A stretch of DNA of 8,234 nt from Clostridia bacterium. GTDB lineage: Bacteria; Bacillota; Clostridia; Christensenellales; Borkfalkiaceae. Where the stretch lies: the NCBI GenBank assembly GCA_017501125.1, contig JAFVXN010000143.1:1-8234 (forward strand). The letters run 5' to 3'. The position numbers and the translations under genes are program-made. A model generated the notes under the pieces. That model was not told the origin of the DNA. It searched no databases and was given only the letters and a program-made list of their open reading frames with translations. Position 1 is the first letter of the stretch. The number at the start of each line of letters is the position of its first letter. Shown piece after piece: positions 1 to 5,634 of this stretch.

Positions 1-24
1 AGTCAAATTTCAATTTATCGAACT

Positions 25-85
25 AAAATGGGTGCAAACCCTTGTAGGAAGATGCACCCATAGTTCAAAAATTTGTACCCATTTT
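25..85. repeat. Interlocking inverted repeats upstream of the purine operon
   Basis: AAAATGGGTGCAAA at 25-38 can pair with TTTGTACCCATTTT at 72-85 (14 pairs including one G-U). The core ATGGGTGCA at 28-36 can instead pair perfectly with TGCACCCAT at 53-61, so the two hairpins exclude each other. TTCAAAA at 64-70 and TTTTGAA at 82-88 form a further small inverted repeat, and CAAAATTTTG at 95-104 is a palindrome. This lies before the terminator at 115-150, so it is probably the 3' untranslated part of an upstream transcript or an intergenic repeat element. No function is assigned. Confidence 0.5.
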
Positions 86-114
86 GAAACGGTATCAAAA
101 TTTTGGATTACTCA

Positions 115-150
115 CACAAAAGAGCATCCCAAACGGGGTGCTCTTTTGTG
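115..150. terminator. Strong terminator, probably bidirectional
   Basis: A 16-pair stem with one G-U pair: CACAAAAGAGCATCCC at 115-130 and GGGGTGCTCTTTTGTG at 135-150, with an AAAC loop. The arms carry AAAAGAGC/GCTCTTTT, so a GC-rich stem is followed by a T-run on both strands, the usual form of a bidirectional Rho-independent terminator. On the plus strand it would end a gene lying before the window and insulate the purine operon. Confidence 0.8.
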
Positions 151-176
151 GTGGGAAGAGTGTTGTGAGAGAAACG

Positions 177-188
177 CCGCGTACGCGG
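177..188. repeat. Perfect 12-base palindrome, copy 1 of the CGCGTACGCG motif
   Basis: CCGCGTACGCGG is a perfect palindrome. Its 10-base core (178-187) recurs exactly at 290-299, 112 bases further on, so the two copies flank the promoter at 248-276. It is followed at 196-211 by another inverted repeat, CGCAC/GTGCG with a 6-base loop. It may be an operator; no known regulator was recognised. Confidence 0.5.
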
Positions 189-247
189 TGGTTCGCGCAC
201 CTACTCGTGCGACGGTAAAATTTTCGTGATGATTTTGTGAAAAACTA

Positions 248-276
248 TTGCAAACTTTGTCGAAATATGCTACAAT
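248..276 (+). promoter_or_regulatory. Promoter of the purine permease-hpt operon
   Basis: A -35 box TTGCAA at 248-253, a 17-base spacer and a -10 box TACAAT at 271-276, preceded by an extended -10 TG at 268-269. This is close to the sigma-70/sigma-A consensus. Transcription would start near 283, giving a leader of only about 40 bases before the ATG at 323. That is too short for a purine riboswitch aptamer, so control, if any, is more likely at the DNA level. Confidence 0.75.
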
Positions 277-288
277 ACCAACATATTG

Positions 289-302
289 TCGCGTACGCGC
301 GA
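289..302 (+). promoter_or_regulatory. Leader hairpin / second CGCGTACGCG palindrome
   Basis: CGCGTACGCG at 290-299 is an exact repeat of the palindrome core at 178-187. In RNA, TCGCG (289-293) and CGCGA (298-302) could form a five-pair stem with a UACG loop, between the predicted transcription start (about 283) and the ribosome binding site (311-316). It could be a repressor site just downstream of the promoter or a 5' stabilising hairpin; the sequence does not decide between them. Confidence 0.4.
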
Positions 303-310
303 AATAATTG

Positions 311-316
311 AGGAGG
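311..316 (+). promoter_or_regulatory. Ribosome binding site fixing the permease start
   Basis: A consensus AGGAGG followed by six bases and ATG at 323. This selects 323 over the in-frame TTG at 308, which lies upstream of the Shine-Dalgarno sequence and would add five residues. Confidence 0.85.
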
Positions 317-322
317 AGTTTT

Positions 323-1960
323 ATGGACAAACAAGAAACGCCTGTAGAAGAGCAGGCAAAAGACGTCGAAATGAAACCCGTGAAAAAGCCCAACGCCTTT
401 TTGAGAGCGCTCGGTTTTGATGCGGTGGCTAAGCAGACGACGATTCGTACGGAGATAATCGCAGGTATCGTCACCTTCCTTGCGATGGCGTACATTTTGA
501 CGGTCAACCCCAACCAAATCCTTTTTGCGGGTATTCAAACGCCGCTCAAAGACGCGTTGGGCGCGATTCAATACGACCAAGCAGGTAATATGTTGATGAC
601 GGGTACGTTTGTTCCTACCGACAATGCGTTGTGGCCGTCTATCTTTATCGCGACGGCGTTCGGTGCGATTATCGGTACGCTACTTATGGCGTTCCTTGCG
701 AGGATGCCTTTGGCACAAGCGTCTGGTATGGGTCTCAACTCTTTGTTGGGTGGCGTTATCGGCGGTGGTGCAGGTCTTATTTCGTACAATTTTAACTTCA
801 CCGTCGGTCAAGCCTTTATGATGGTTTTGCTCTCGGGGCTTATCTTCTTCTTGTTGTCTATTATCAAGATAAAAGGTAAAACTTTCCGCGAACTTATCTT
901 CGACGGCATGCCGAAATCCGTCAGAGGCGCAATTTCCGTCGGTATCGGCTTGTTTATCGCCTATATTGGGTTCCAGAACGCAGGCGTAATCGTCGCCAAT
1001 CAATATACGCAGGTAGCACTTGCCGACTTTACCAACTGGTCTTCTGGCACGGCGCAATCGGCAATCGTAGCGTTGATTGGTTTGTTCTTGATTGCGATTT
1101 TGGATCACTTTAAGGTCAAAGGCTCCGTTATTATCGGTATCCTTGGCGCAACGGTGTTGGGTATCCCTCTTGGCGTCACCCCTTGGAGGAACGTATTAGG
1201 GACGACCCCTGGTATCTCTTGGAAATTCTGGGAGAACTTCGGTCAGTATTTCAGCGTCGGTGAAAACAGCGTATTCGGCTCCTTCACCAGCGTCTTCACG
1301 GAAGGGTTCCCTGCAGGGTCCGTCTTCACGGTTATCATGCTTATTGTCACCATGTGTATGATCGATATGTTCGATACCATGGGCACGATCGTGGGTTGCT
1401 GCGGTGGCAACAGGGTGCTTTCCGACGAAAACAATAAGCCTTACAACTACGGCAAGATTATGATGTCGGACGCAGTCGCAACTTGCGCAGGCGCAATGCT
1501 CGGTACGTCCACGGTCACGACCTTCGTGGAATCTGGCGCTGGCGTATCGGCAGGTGGTAGAACGGGTCTTACCGCGTTCACGACGGCTTGCTTGTTCGCG
1601 CTTTCTATGTTCATCATGCCCGTCTTTGCGGCGATTCCCTCGGCGGCAACGGCGTCCGCGCTTATCTACGTAGGCGTGTTGATGATGAAGAACAACATCA
1701 AGGACGTTGATTTCAGCGACGCTATCGGTGCCACGTCCGCTTTCCTTACCATCGTCGTTATGGTGCTTGCTTATTCGATTACGAAAGGTATCGGCGTGGG
1801 TATGGTATCCTACACGTTGATGTCTATCGTTGCTTACCTTATCAAACTCATCAAGTATGCGTTTACGAAGAAGGATAAGCCCGTTTGGGACGTATCTATC
1901 GTGTCTATTATCGTGTCCGTATTGTTCTGCGTATACTTCTTCGTCCCCACGGTACTCTAA
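323..1960 (+). CDS. pbuG: Purine (hypoxanthine/guanine-type) permease, AzgA/PbuG family, NCS2
   Basis: Predicted inner-membrane importer of purine bases, probably by proton symport. The 545-residue protein shows AzgA-family signatures: an N-terminal block around residues 40-70 (TEIIAGIVTFLAMAYILTVN, then PNQILFAG), ASGMGLNS at 133-140, FDTMGT at 350-355 and ESGAGVSAGGRTGLTA at 403-418. The rest is hydrophobic and compatible with 12-14 helices. It is about 100 residues longer than typical members of 430-450. The excess seems to lie in a charged N-terminal tail of about 22 residues, a loop at about 72-105, and an extra segment at about 285-330. The start is ATG 323 with AGGAGG six bases upstream. 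hpt follows after 12 bases, which favours hypoxanthine/guanine as substrate. Adenine or xanthine transport (PbuO-like) cannot be excluded, so the family is secure but the exact substrate and symbol are inferred. Confidence 0.88.
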   Translation: MDKQETPVEEQAKDVEMKPVKKPNAFLRALGFDAVAKQTTIRTEIIAGIVTFLAMAYILTVNPNQILFAGIQTPLKDALGAIQYDQAGNMLMTGTFVPTDNALWPSIFIATAFGAIIGTLLMAFLARMPLAQASGMGLNSLLGGVIGGGAGLISYNFNFTVGQAFMMVLLSGLIFFLLSIIKIKGKTFRELIFDGMPKSVRGAISVGIGLFIAYIGFQNAGVIVANQYTQVALADFTNWSSGTAQSAIVALIGLFLIAILDHFKVKGSVIIGILGATVLGIPLGVTPWRNVLGTTPGISWKFWENFGQYFSVGENSVFGSFTSVFTEGFPAGSVFTVIMLIVTMCMIDMFDTMGTIVGCCGGNRVLSDENNKPYNYGKIMMSDAVATCAGAMLGTSTVTTFVESGAGVSAGGRTGLTAFTTACLFALSMFIMPVFAAIPSAATASALIYVGVLMMKNNIKDVDFSDAIGATSAFLTIVVMVLAYSITKGIGVGMVSYTLMSIVAYLIKLIKYAFTKKDKPVWDVSIVSIIVSVLFCVYFFVPTVL

Positions 1961-1972
1961 TAGGTGTAAAGT

Positions 1973-2524
1973 ATGACGAAGGAAGAAAAATTGCAACAAT
2001 TTAACGCCCGCATTAAAGAGGTGTTAATTACAGAGGAAGAGATTCGCGCCGCCATCAAAAAGGCGGGCGAATATATCGATTCCCTTTACGACGGACAGCC
2101 TATTTTGCTCGTCAGCATTTTGAAGGGCGCGTTCGTGTTCATGGCGGACGTGTGTCGCGCGGTCAGCGTGCCTAGCGAAGTGGGCTTTATGTGCGCCAAG
2201 AGTTATTACGAAGGCACCAAGTCCAGCGGCGTCGTCAAGATTACGATGGATTTGGATAGGGATATCAGCGGCTATCACGTCGTCATTTTGGAAGATATCA
2301 TCGACACGGGCAGGACGCTGAACGACATCGCCAAGGTGCTGAAAGCGCGCAACCCTTTGTCTTTGCGCGTCGTCACTCTTTTGGATAAGCCCTCTCGTAG
2401 GGTAGTCGATTTCAAGGCGGATATGTCCTTGTTCACCATCCCCGATTACTTCGTGATAGGGTACGGGTTAGATTGCGCGGAAAAATACCGCGGCTTGCCT
2501 TACGTAGCCGTCTACGAAGAATAA
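1973..2524 (+). CDS. hpt: Hypoxanthine phosphoribosyltransferase
   Basis: Cytoplasmic purine salvage enzyme that joins hypoxanthine (and usually guanine) with PRPP to give IMP (GMP) and pyrophosphate. The 183-residue length is standard for bacterial HPRT. The PRPP-binding motif VVILEDIIDTGRTL lies at 103-116, with the acidic pair E107-D108 and the expected catalytic aspartate D111. The pyrophosphate loop has LKG at 50-52, the flexible loop contains SYYEG at 77-81, and the C-terminal purine-binding part has IPDYFVIGYGLD at 156-167 and R173. It starts 12 bases after the permease stop with only a weak AGGTG (1962-1966), so it probably depends on translation of the permease. The pair forms an uptake-and-trap unit, and a terminator follows 14 bases after the stop. 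Confidence 0.95.
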   Translation: MTKEEKLQQFNARIKEVLITEEEIRAAIKKAGEYIDSLYDGQPILLVSILKGAFVFMADVCRAVSVPSEVGFMCAKSYYEGTKSSGVVKITMDLDRDISGYHVVILEDIIDTGRTLNDIAKVLKARNPLSLRVVTLLDKPSRRVVDFKADMSLFTIPDYFVIGYGLDCAEKYRGLPYVAVYEE

Positions 2525-2538
2525 ACTTCACAAAGAAA

Positions 2539-2567
2539 CCCCCTCGCCGACAAGGCGAGGGGTTTTT
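2539..2567. terminator. Rho-independent terminator between convergent genes
   Basis: Nine-pair GC-rich stem, CCCCTCGCC at 2540-2548 and GGCGAGGGG at 2554-2562, loop GACAA, followed on the plus strand by TTTTT at 2563-2567. It ends the purine operon. Read on the minus strand, the stem is followed by TTTCTTTG, so it could also stop the XRE gene, whose stop codon begins two bases away at 2569-2571. Confidence 0.9.
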
Positions 2568-2568
2568 G

Positions 2569-2781
2569 CTACTGTTCGCAGTCGATTCCGTCGGCTAGGT
2601 CTTCAAAAGAGCAGTCCAAAATCTTAATAATGCGCAAGATATTATACAGCGAAGGCTCGACTTTATCGCATTCCCATTCGCTGATACGCTGTTGCGAAGT
2701 TTTCATCTTTTTGGCAAAATCGCATTGACTTATCTTGTGGTATTTTCGCAGGTTCTTTAAGTTTTCACCAAAAGTTTTCAT
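2569..2781 (-). CDS. Small XRE-family helix-turn-helix repressor
   Basis: A 70-residue DNA-binding protein that is almost entirely one Cro/C1-type HTH domain. The scanning and recognition helices lie at about 17-37 (QCDFAKKMKTSQQRISEWE), followed by EPSLYNILRIIKILD typical of the family's later helices. There is no sensor or dimerisation domain beyond the HTH. The gene is convergent to hpt and divergent from the membrane-protein gene at 2906. Palindromes in the shared region suggest it represses its neighbour and perhaps itself. No Shine-Dalgarno sequence precedes the ATG, which is unlike the other genes here. The specific regulon and inducer are unknown. It could be a domesticated phage-type regulator, but no other phage gene is present. 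Confidence 0.85.
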   Translation of the reverse strand: MKTFGENLKNLRKYHKISQCDFAKKMKTSQQRISEWECDKVEPSLYNILRIIKILDCSFEDLADGIDCEQ

Positions 2782-2792
2782 ATAAACATTTT

Positions 2793-2808
2793 ACACTAAA
2801 CAGCGTGT
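2793..2808. promoter_or_regulatory. Degenerate second operator-like repeat by the XRE start
   Basis: ACACTAA at 2793-2799, two bases, then AGCGTGT at 2802-2808. The left arm is identical to that of the perfect site at 2822-2837, the right arm matches at four of seven positions, and the arm spacing is the same. The two sites are 29 bases apart. Its position 12 bases before the XRE ATG suits autorepression. Confidence 0.45.
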
Positions 2809-2812
2809 TTTT

Positions 2813-2840
2813 ATTTGACATACACTAAAATTAGTGTTAA
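2813..2840 (-). promoter_or_regulatory. Possible minus-strand promoter of the XRE gene
   Basis: On the minus strand, TTAACA (2840-2835) and TCAAAT (2818-2813) are spaced by 16 bases and would overlap the plus-strand promoter and its palindrome. A better -10 alone, TAAAAT at 2793-2788, lacks a good -35 and would give a transcript beginning at or near the ATG. Which one is used is undecided. Confidence 0.3.
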
Positions 2841-2843
2841 AAT
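2815..2843 (+). promoter_or_regulatory. Promoter of the four-helix membrane protein gene
   Basis: Perfect -35 TTGACA at 2815-2820, a 17-base spacer and -10 TAAAAT at 2838-2843. Transcription would start near 2850, giving a leader of about 55 bases. The whole spacer is occupied by a palindrome, so the promoter is intrinsically strong but looks built to be shut off. Confidence 0.85.
2822..2837. promoter_or_regulatory. Operator: perfect inverted repeat between -35 and -10
   Basis: ACACTAA (2822-2828), AA, TTAGTGT (2831-2837): perfect seven-base arms with a two-base centre. The repeat fills the promoter spacer. A 16-base dyad of this kind is typical for a small dimeric XRE repressor, and the adjacent divergent XRE gene is the obvious candidate binder. 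The dyad is seen directly; the binding partner is inferred. Confidence 0.7.
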
Positions 2844-2893
2844 ATATGGCGTATAGGCGCACAATACGAAAGAAGAAAGAGAAATCGTTGCGC

Positions 2894-2900
2894 AAAGGAG
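2894..2900 (+). promoter_or_regulatory. Ribosome binding site fixing the membrane-protein start
   Basis: AAAGGAG followed by five bases and ATG at 2906. The open frame extends upstream to 2834, but that start would lie within the promoter, before the predicted transcription start, so 2906 is the real start. Confidence 0.85.
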
Positions 2901-2905
2901 TTTTT

Positions 2906-3430
2906 ATGAAGAATAAGTTTGGTTTTCTTGCTGGGATTTGCTCGCTTGTCATAGCGGTGCTGAGTGTTGTGATGTTATTCACGGCAATATACTTTTTCCC
3001 CGACGCGCATAGTGGTGAGTATAGTCTTCAGTTGTGCGTGACGGGTATGGGTGCTTTGATTAGCGGACACGCGGCAGAGTCGGGCAGTTTTGAGAACGTA
3101 TTAGTTGCCTTTTCGTGGGTAGAATTTTTAATCGGCGTTGCGTTGGTAGTCGTCAACCTCGTTGCTATTAGCAAAGACAAGTGCTCTTTGGTTGTAGTAG
3201 GGTTAACGGTTGTGGGCGCAGGGTTGACTTCGCTTTGCTACCTTATCAGCGGTATCGTATCCGTAATAGTCGGTGCTAGTGGTTTGGGTACGATGGCACC
3301 CCTTCCTTTCGCGCTTATTTGGTTGATGATGGTTCCTGCTATATTATTTGCAGTCCTTGATTTCGTCAACAAGATGAAAGCAAAAAAGGCGGCAAAGGCA
3401 GAAGCGCAAACAGTCGCTGAAGTTGCTTAA
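2906..3430 (+). CDS. Small four-helix membrane protein of unknown function
   Basis: A 174-residue protein not recognised as a named family. Hydrophobic segments lie at about 5-31, 65-88, 94-123 and 133-154. Between the first two is a roughly 33-residue soluble loop (about 32-64) containing H35, C44 and H55. The C-terminus is a short lysine/alanine-rich tail (MKAKKAAKAEAQ at 157-168) that should be cytoplasmic by the positive-inside rule. The first helix could be mistaken for a signal peptide, but it has no clear cleavage site. The gene stands alone, with its own promoter, operator and terminator, opposite an XRE regulator. That layout suggests conditionally expressed envelope function such as immunity, stress response or export, but no role can be assigned. 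The start is set by AAAGGAG. Confidence 0.8.
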   Translation: MKNKFGFLAGICSLVIAVLSVVMLFTAIYFFPDAHSGEYSLQLCVTGMGALISGHAAESGSFENVLVAFSWVEFLIGVALVVVNLVAISKDKCSLVVVGLTVVGAGLTSLCYLISGIVSVIVGASGLGTMAPLPFALIWLMMVPAILFAVLDFVNKMKAKKAAKAEAQTVAEVA

Positions 3431-3457
3431 ATCAAATTGATTTAGATTTGCGTAAAA

Positions 3458-3488
3458 GACGGATGGCAGTTAAGCCTCCGTTTTTTTT
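3458..3488 (+). terminator. Rho-independent terminator after the membrane protein gene
   Basis: ACGGA (3459-3463), a bulged T, GGC (3465-3467), loop AGTTAA, then GCC (3474-3476) and TCCGT (3477-3481), followed by a run of eight T at 3481-3488. It lies 28 bases after the stop codon. Confidence 0.85.
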
Positions 3489-3542
3489 GTACGAAAGAAC
3501 AAAGAAGTGGCGTTTTGCATAAAAAGCGAAAAACGAGCGAAG

Positions 3543-3565
3543 ATATAATATTAATAATATTATAT
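3543..3565. repeat. AT-only 23-base palindrome upstream of the lipid operon promoter
   Basis: ATATAATATTA (3543-3553) and TAATATTATAT (3555-3565) are perfect 11-base arms around a single A. It ends seven bases before the -35 box, about -66 to -44 from the predicted start. That is where an RNA polymerase alpha-subunit UP element or an activator site would sit. The palindrome is seen directly; its role is inferred, and AT-rich composition raises the chance of coincidence. Confidence 0.5.
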
Positions 3566-3572
3566 AAAATCC

Positions 3573-3602
3573 TTGACAAGAGGAAGAGAAATGTGATAGA
3601 AT
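3573..3602 (+). promoter_or_regulatory. Promoter of the ligase-transporter-acyltransferase operon
   Basis: Perfect -35 TTGACA at 3573-3578, an 18-base spacer and -10 TAGAAT at 3597-3602 with an extended TG at 3594-3595. The predicted start is near 3609, giving an 80-base leader. The leader contains a small hairpin, GTGCA (3635-3639) with TGCAC (3644-3648), that is not followed by a T-run. Confidence 0.8.
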
Positions 3603-3689
3603 TGTGAAAGTACAGTATTTAACAATGGGCAAGTGTGCATCTTTGCACGTCGCTCCGCATAAAGATAAAAGATAGGAAGGAAACGCTTA

Positions 3690-5609
3690 GTGAGATTGCA
3701 AAACATCGCAGGATTCAAAAGATTCGACCAGTTCGTGGCGGATAAAATTCGTAGATTTGACGAGGAGGGAAAGACTTTCCCTACGCTGTTCTCGTTGACC
3801 TTTTCGGAAAAGGATAACGTTTTAGCGGAGGTCACGGACGGCTATTACGTCAAAAAGGTCACGTACGGGGAGTGCGAACAAAGCGCCCTGCAGTTGGCGA
3901 AAGTGATAGGCGCGGCGCTTTCTTTTGCGCCCAAAGGTTCGCTCGTCGGCTTGCATATGGCCAACGGTGTCGAGTGGATCGAGACTTTCTGGGCGATTAT
4001 TGCGGCAGGGTATAGACCTTTGCTTATCAATTCCCGTTTGCATACCGACTTGTTGGAAAAGACGCTGACGGAGTACGCCGTCGCGGCGGTGATATCGGAC
4101 GGAAAGCGTTTCTCTATGCCGACCTTCACGAGGGAAGATCTTGCCACGGTGGAAGGTAAGGACGAGGGCGATTGCGAGTGGGGCAAAGAGGTGCTGTTCA
4201 TGTCCTCGGGCACGGGTGGCAACGTCAAACTCTGTGCGTACACGGCGGAGAATTTTTATTATCAAGTAATCAGTACGCCCGATCTTATGCGTCGTTGCCC
4301 TGCGATTATGGACCATTACGACGGGGAATTGAAACAAATGGCAGTATTGCCGTTTTACCACGTATTCGGGTTTATCGCCGTATATCTTTGGTATTCCTTC
4401 TTCTCCCGCACCTTCGTCTTCTTGAAAGATATGCAGGCGGACGTCCTTCTTCACACGATAAGAAAGCACAAGGTCACCCACCTTTACGCGGTGCCTTTGA
4501 TTTGGGAGAACGTCTACAAGGCGGCGATTAAAAAGGTGCGCTCGCAAGGGGAAAAGACTAGTAAGCGCTTTGATAAGGTGATGAAAATTGCCGACGAAAA
4601 AGAAGGACTGGGCAAGTTGCTTGGCAAAGTTGCGTTCAAGAGCCTTCGTGAGAGATTGTTCGGCGACAGTATTCAGTTGATGATTACGGGTGGCGGCGGT
4701 ATCGACCAAGACGCGCTCCGCTCCTTCAATAACCTCGGCTATCACATGGTCAACGGCTACGGCATGACGGAGATAGGTATCACTTCTTTCGATGTTTCTG
4801 TCAAGCGTACGGTGCGCCATTTGGGTTCTATCGGCGTGCCTTTCTACGGTATGGAATACAAAATTTCCGACAAGGGCGAGTTGCTTTTTAAGGGTAAGGC
4901 GCGTGCGGCGCGTATTATGCAAGAGGGCAAAGAAAGTATTGCCGATTACGACGAGTGGTTCAACACCCACGACTTGAGCAAAGAAGAGGATGGACTTTTC
5001 TATCTGTTGGGCAGAGAGGACGATTTGATCGTCTGCAACAACGGGGAAAACATCAATCCAGAACTGGTAGAGGCGGATCTTATCGTAGACGGGGTGGACG
5101 GTGTGTGCCTGTTTGCCGACAGACAAAAGACGCCTACCTTACTCGTCAGCGTGACGGGCTGTTTCTCCGCGGAAAAACTCAACGCGATTATTGAAGAGAC
5201 GAAGGCGGCACTGGAAAGGGCGAAACTCAAAGACGAGGTCAAAAAAGTCGTCGTCACGACGGACAAATTGCTGGACGCAAGCGATTTTAAGGTCAGCCGT
5301 AAAAAGATAGCGAAAAAATACGCCGACGGGCTTTTCACCATCGTCGACAATCAGCAAGAAACGGCGTGTGCGTCGTCGATGACCGACGTAGAAAAGCAAT
5401 TGATAGCCTGCTTTGCGTTGGCGTTGCAGATTGACGAAGAAGAGATTACGACTAAGGCGGACTTCTTTACCGACTTGGGCGGTAGCAGTTTGGATTATTT
5501 CTCGCTTTTGGATATTTTGAAAGAGAAATTCGACGCAGAGGTGGAGATTTCGGAAGAAGATCAACCCTCCACCGTGGAAGAGTTTTATAATCTTATTAAA
5601 AATAATTAA
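3690..5609 (+). CDS. Long-chain acyl-AMP ligase fused to an acyl carrier protein domain
   Basis: A 639-residue two-part enzyme. Residues 1 to about 550 are an ANL-superfamily adenylating domain: phosphate loop FMSSGTGGNVK at 170-180, FYHVFGF at 222-228, NGYGMTEIG at 355-363, NTHDLS at 425-430 (D428 in the TGD position), GREDDLIVCNNGENINPE at 441-458, and a C-terminal lysine region VSRKKIAKKY at 535-544. A linker at about 281-325 before ITGGGG resembles long-chain fatty acyl-CoA/ACP synthetases. Residues about 565-636 are a carrier domain with DLGGSSLD at 595-602; S600 should carry 4'-phosphopantetheine. The likely reaction is ATP-dependent activation of a fatty acid and loading onto its own carrier in the cytoplasm, but neither acyl substrate nor acceptor is proven. 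The start is GTG 3690, with AGGAAGGA at 3674-3681. A transporter and a PlsC-type acyltransferase follow in the same operon. Confidence 0.88.
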   Translation: MRLQNIAGFKRFDQFVADKIRRFDEEGKTFPTLFSLTFSEKDNVLAEVTDGYYVKKVTYGECEQSALQLAKVIGAALSFAPKGSLVGLHMANGVEWIETFWAIIAAGYRPLLINSRLHTDLLEKTLTEYAVAAVISDGKRFSMPTFTREDLATVEGKDEGDCEWGKEVLFMSSGTGGNVKLCAYTAENFYYQVISTPDLMRRCPAIMDHYDGELKQMAVLPFYHVFGFIAVYLWYSFFSRTFVFLKDMQADVLLHTIRKHKVTHLYAVPLIWENVYKAAIKKVRSQGEKTSKRFDKVMKIADEKEGLGKLLGKVAFKSLRERLFGDSIQLMITGGGGIDQDALRSFNNLGYHMVNGYGMTEIGITSFDVSVKRTVRHLGSIGVPFYGMEYKISDKGELLFKGKARAARIMQEGKESIADYDEWFNTHDLSKEEDGLFYLLGREDDLIVCNNGENINPELVEADLIVDGVDGVCLFADRQKTPTLLVSVTGCFSAEKLNAIIEETKAALERAKLKDEVKKVVVTTDKLLDASDFKVSRKKIAKKYADGLFTIVDNQQETACASSMTDVEKQLIACFALALQIDEEEITTKADFFTDLGGSSLDYFSLLDILKEKFDAEVEISEEDQPSTVEEFYNLIKNN

Positions 5610-5634
5610 GGTGCAATTATAGGAGGACATACTA

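Noticed and set aside
32..229. 65-residue plus-strand open frame in the upstream region
   Set aside because: It reads straight through the terminator hairpin at 115-150, lacks a ribosome binding site and has no recognisable protein features.
283..322. Purine riboswitch before the permease
   Set aside because: The predicted leader is about 40 bases, too short for the aptamer and its expression platform, and no three-way-junction sequence is visible.
2834..2905. 24-residue N-terminal extension of the membrane protein
   Set aside because: It would begin inside the promoter, before the predicted transcription start; AAAGGAG points to ATG 2906.
3429..3443. AAATCAA/TTGATTT odd palindrome overlapping the membrane-protein stop codon
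   Set aside because: Short, AT-rich and next to a clear terminator; most likely chance.
3432..3632. 66-residue minus-strand open frame between the membrane protein and ligase genes
   Set aside because: It covers the terminator, the AT palindrome and the promoter of the lipid operon on the other strand; composition simply reflects AT-rich intergenic DNA.
3560..3835. 91-residue minus-strand open frame overlapping the ligase start
   Set aside because: It is antisense to the promoter, leader and first codons of a well-supported gene and has no ribosome binding site or family signature.
3822..5126. 434-residue minus-strand open frame inside the ligase gene
   Set aside because: Long only because the coding strand is rich in codons whose complement lacks stops; the opposite strand carries all ANL motifs in order.
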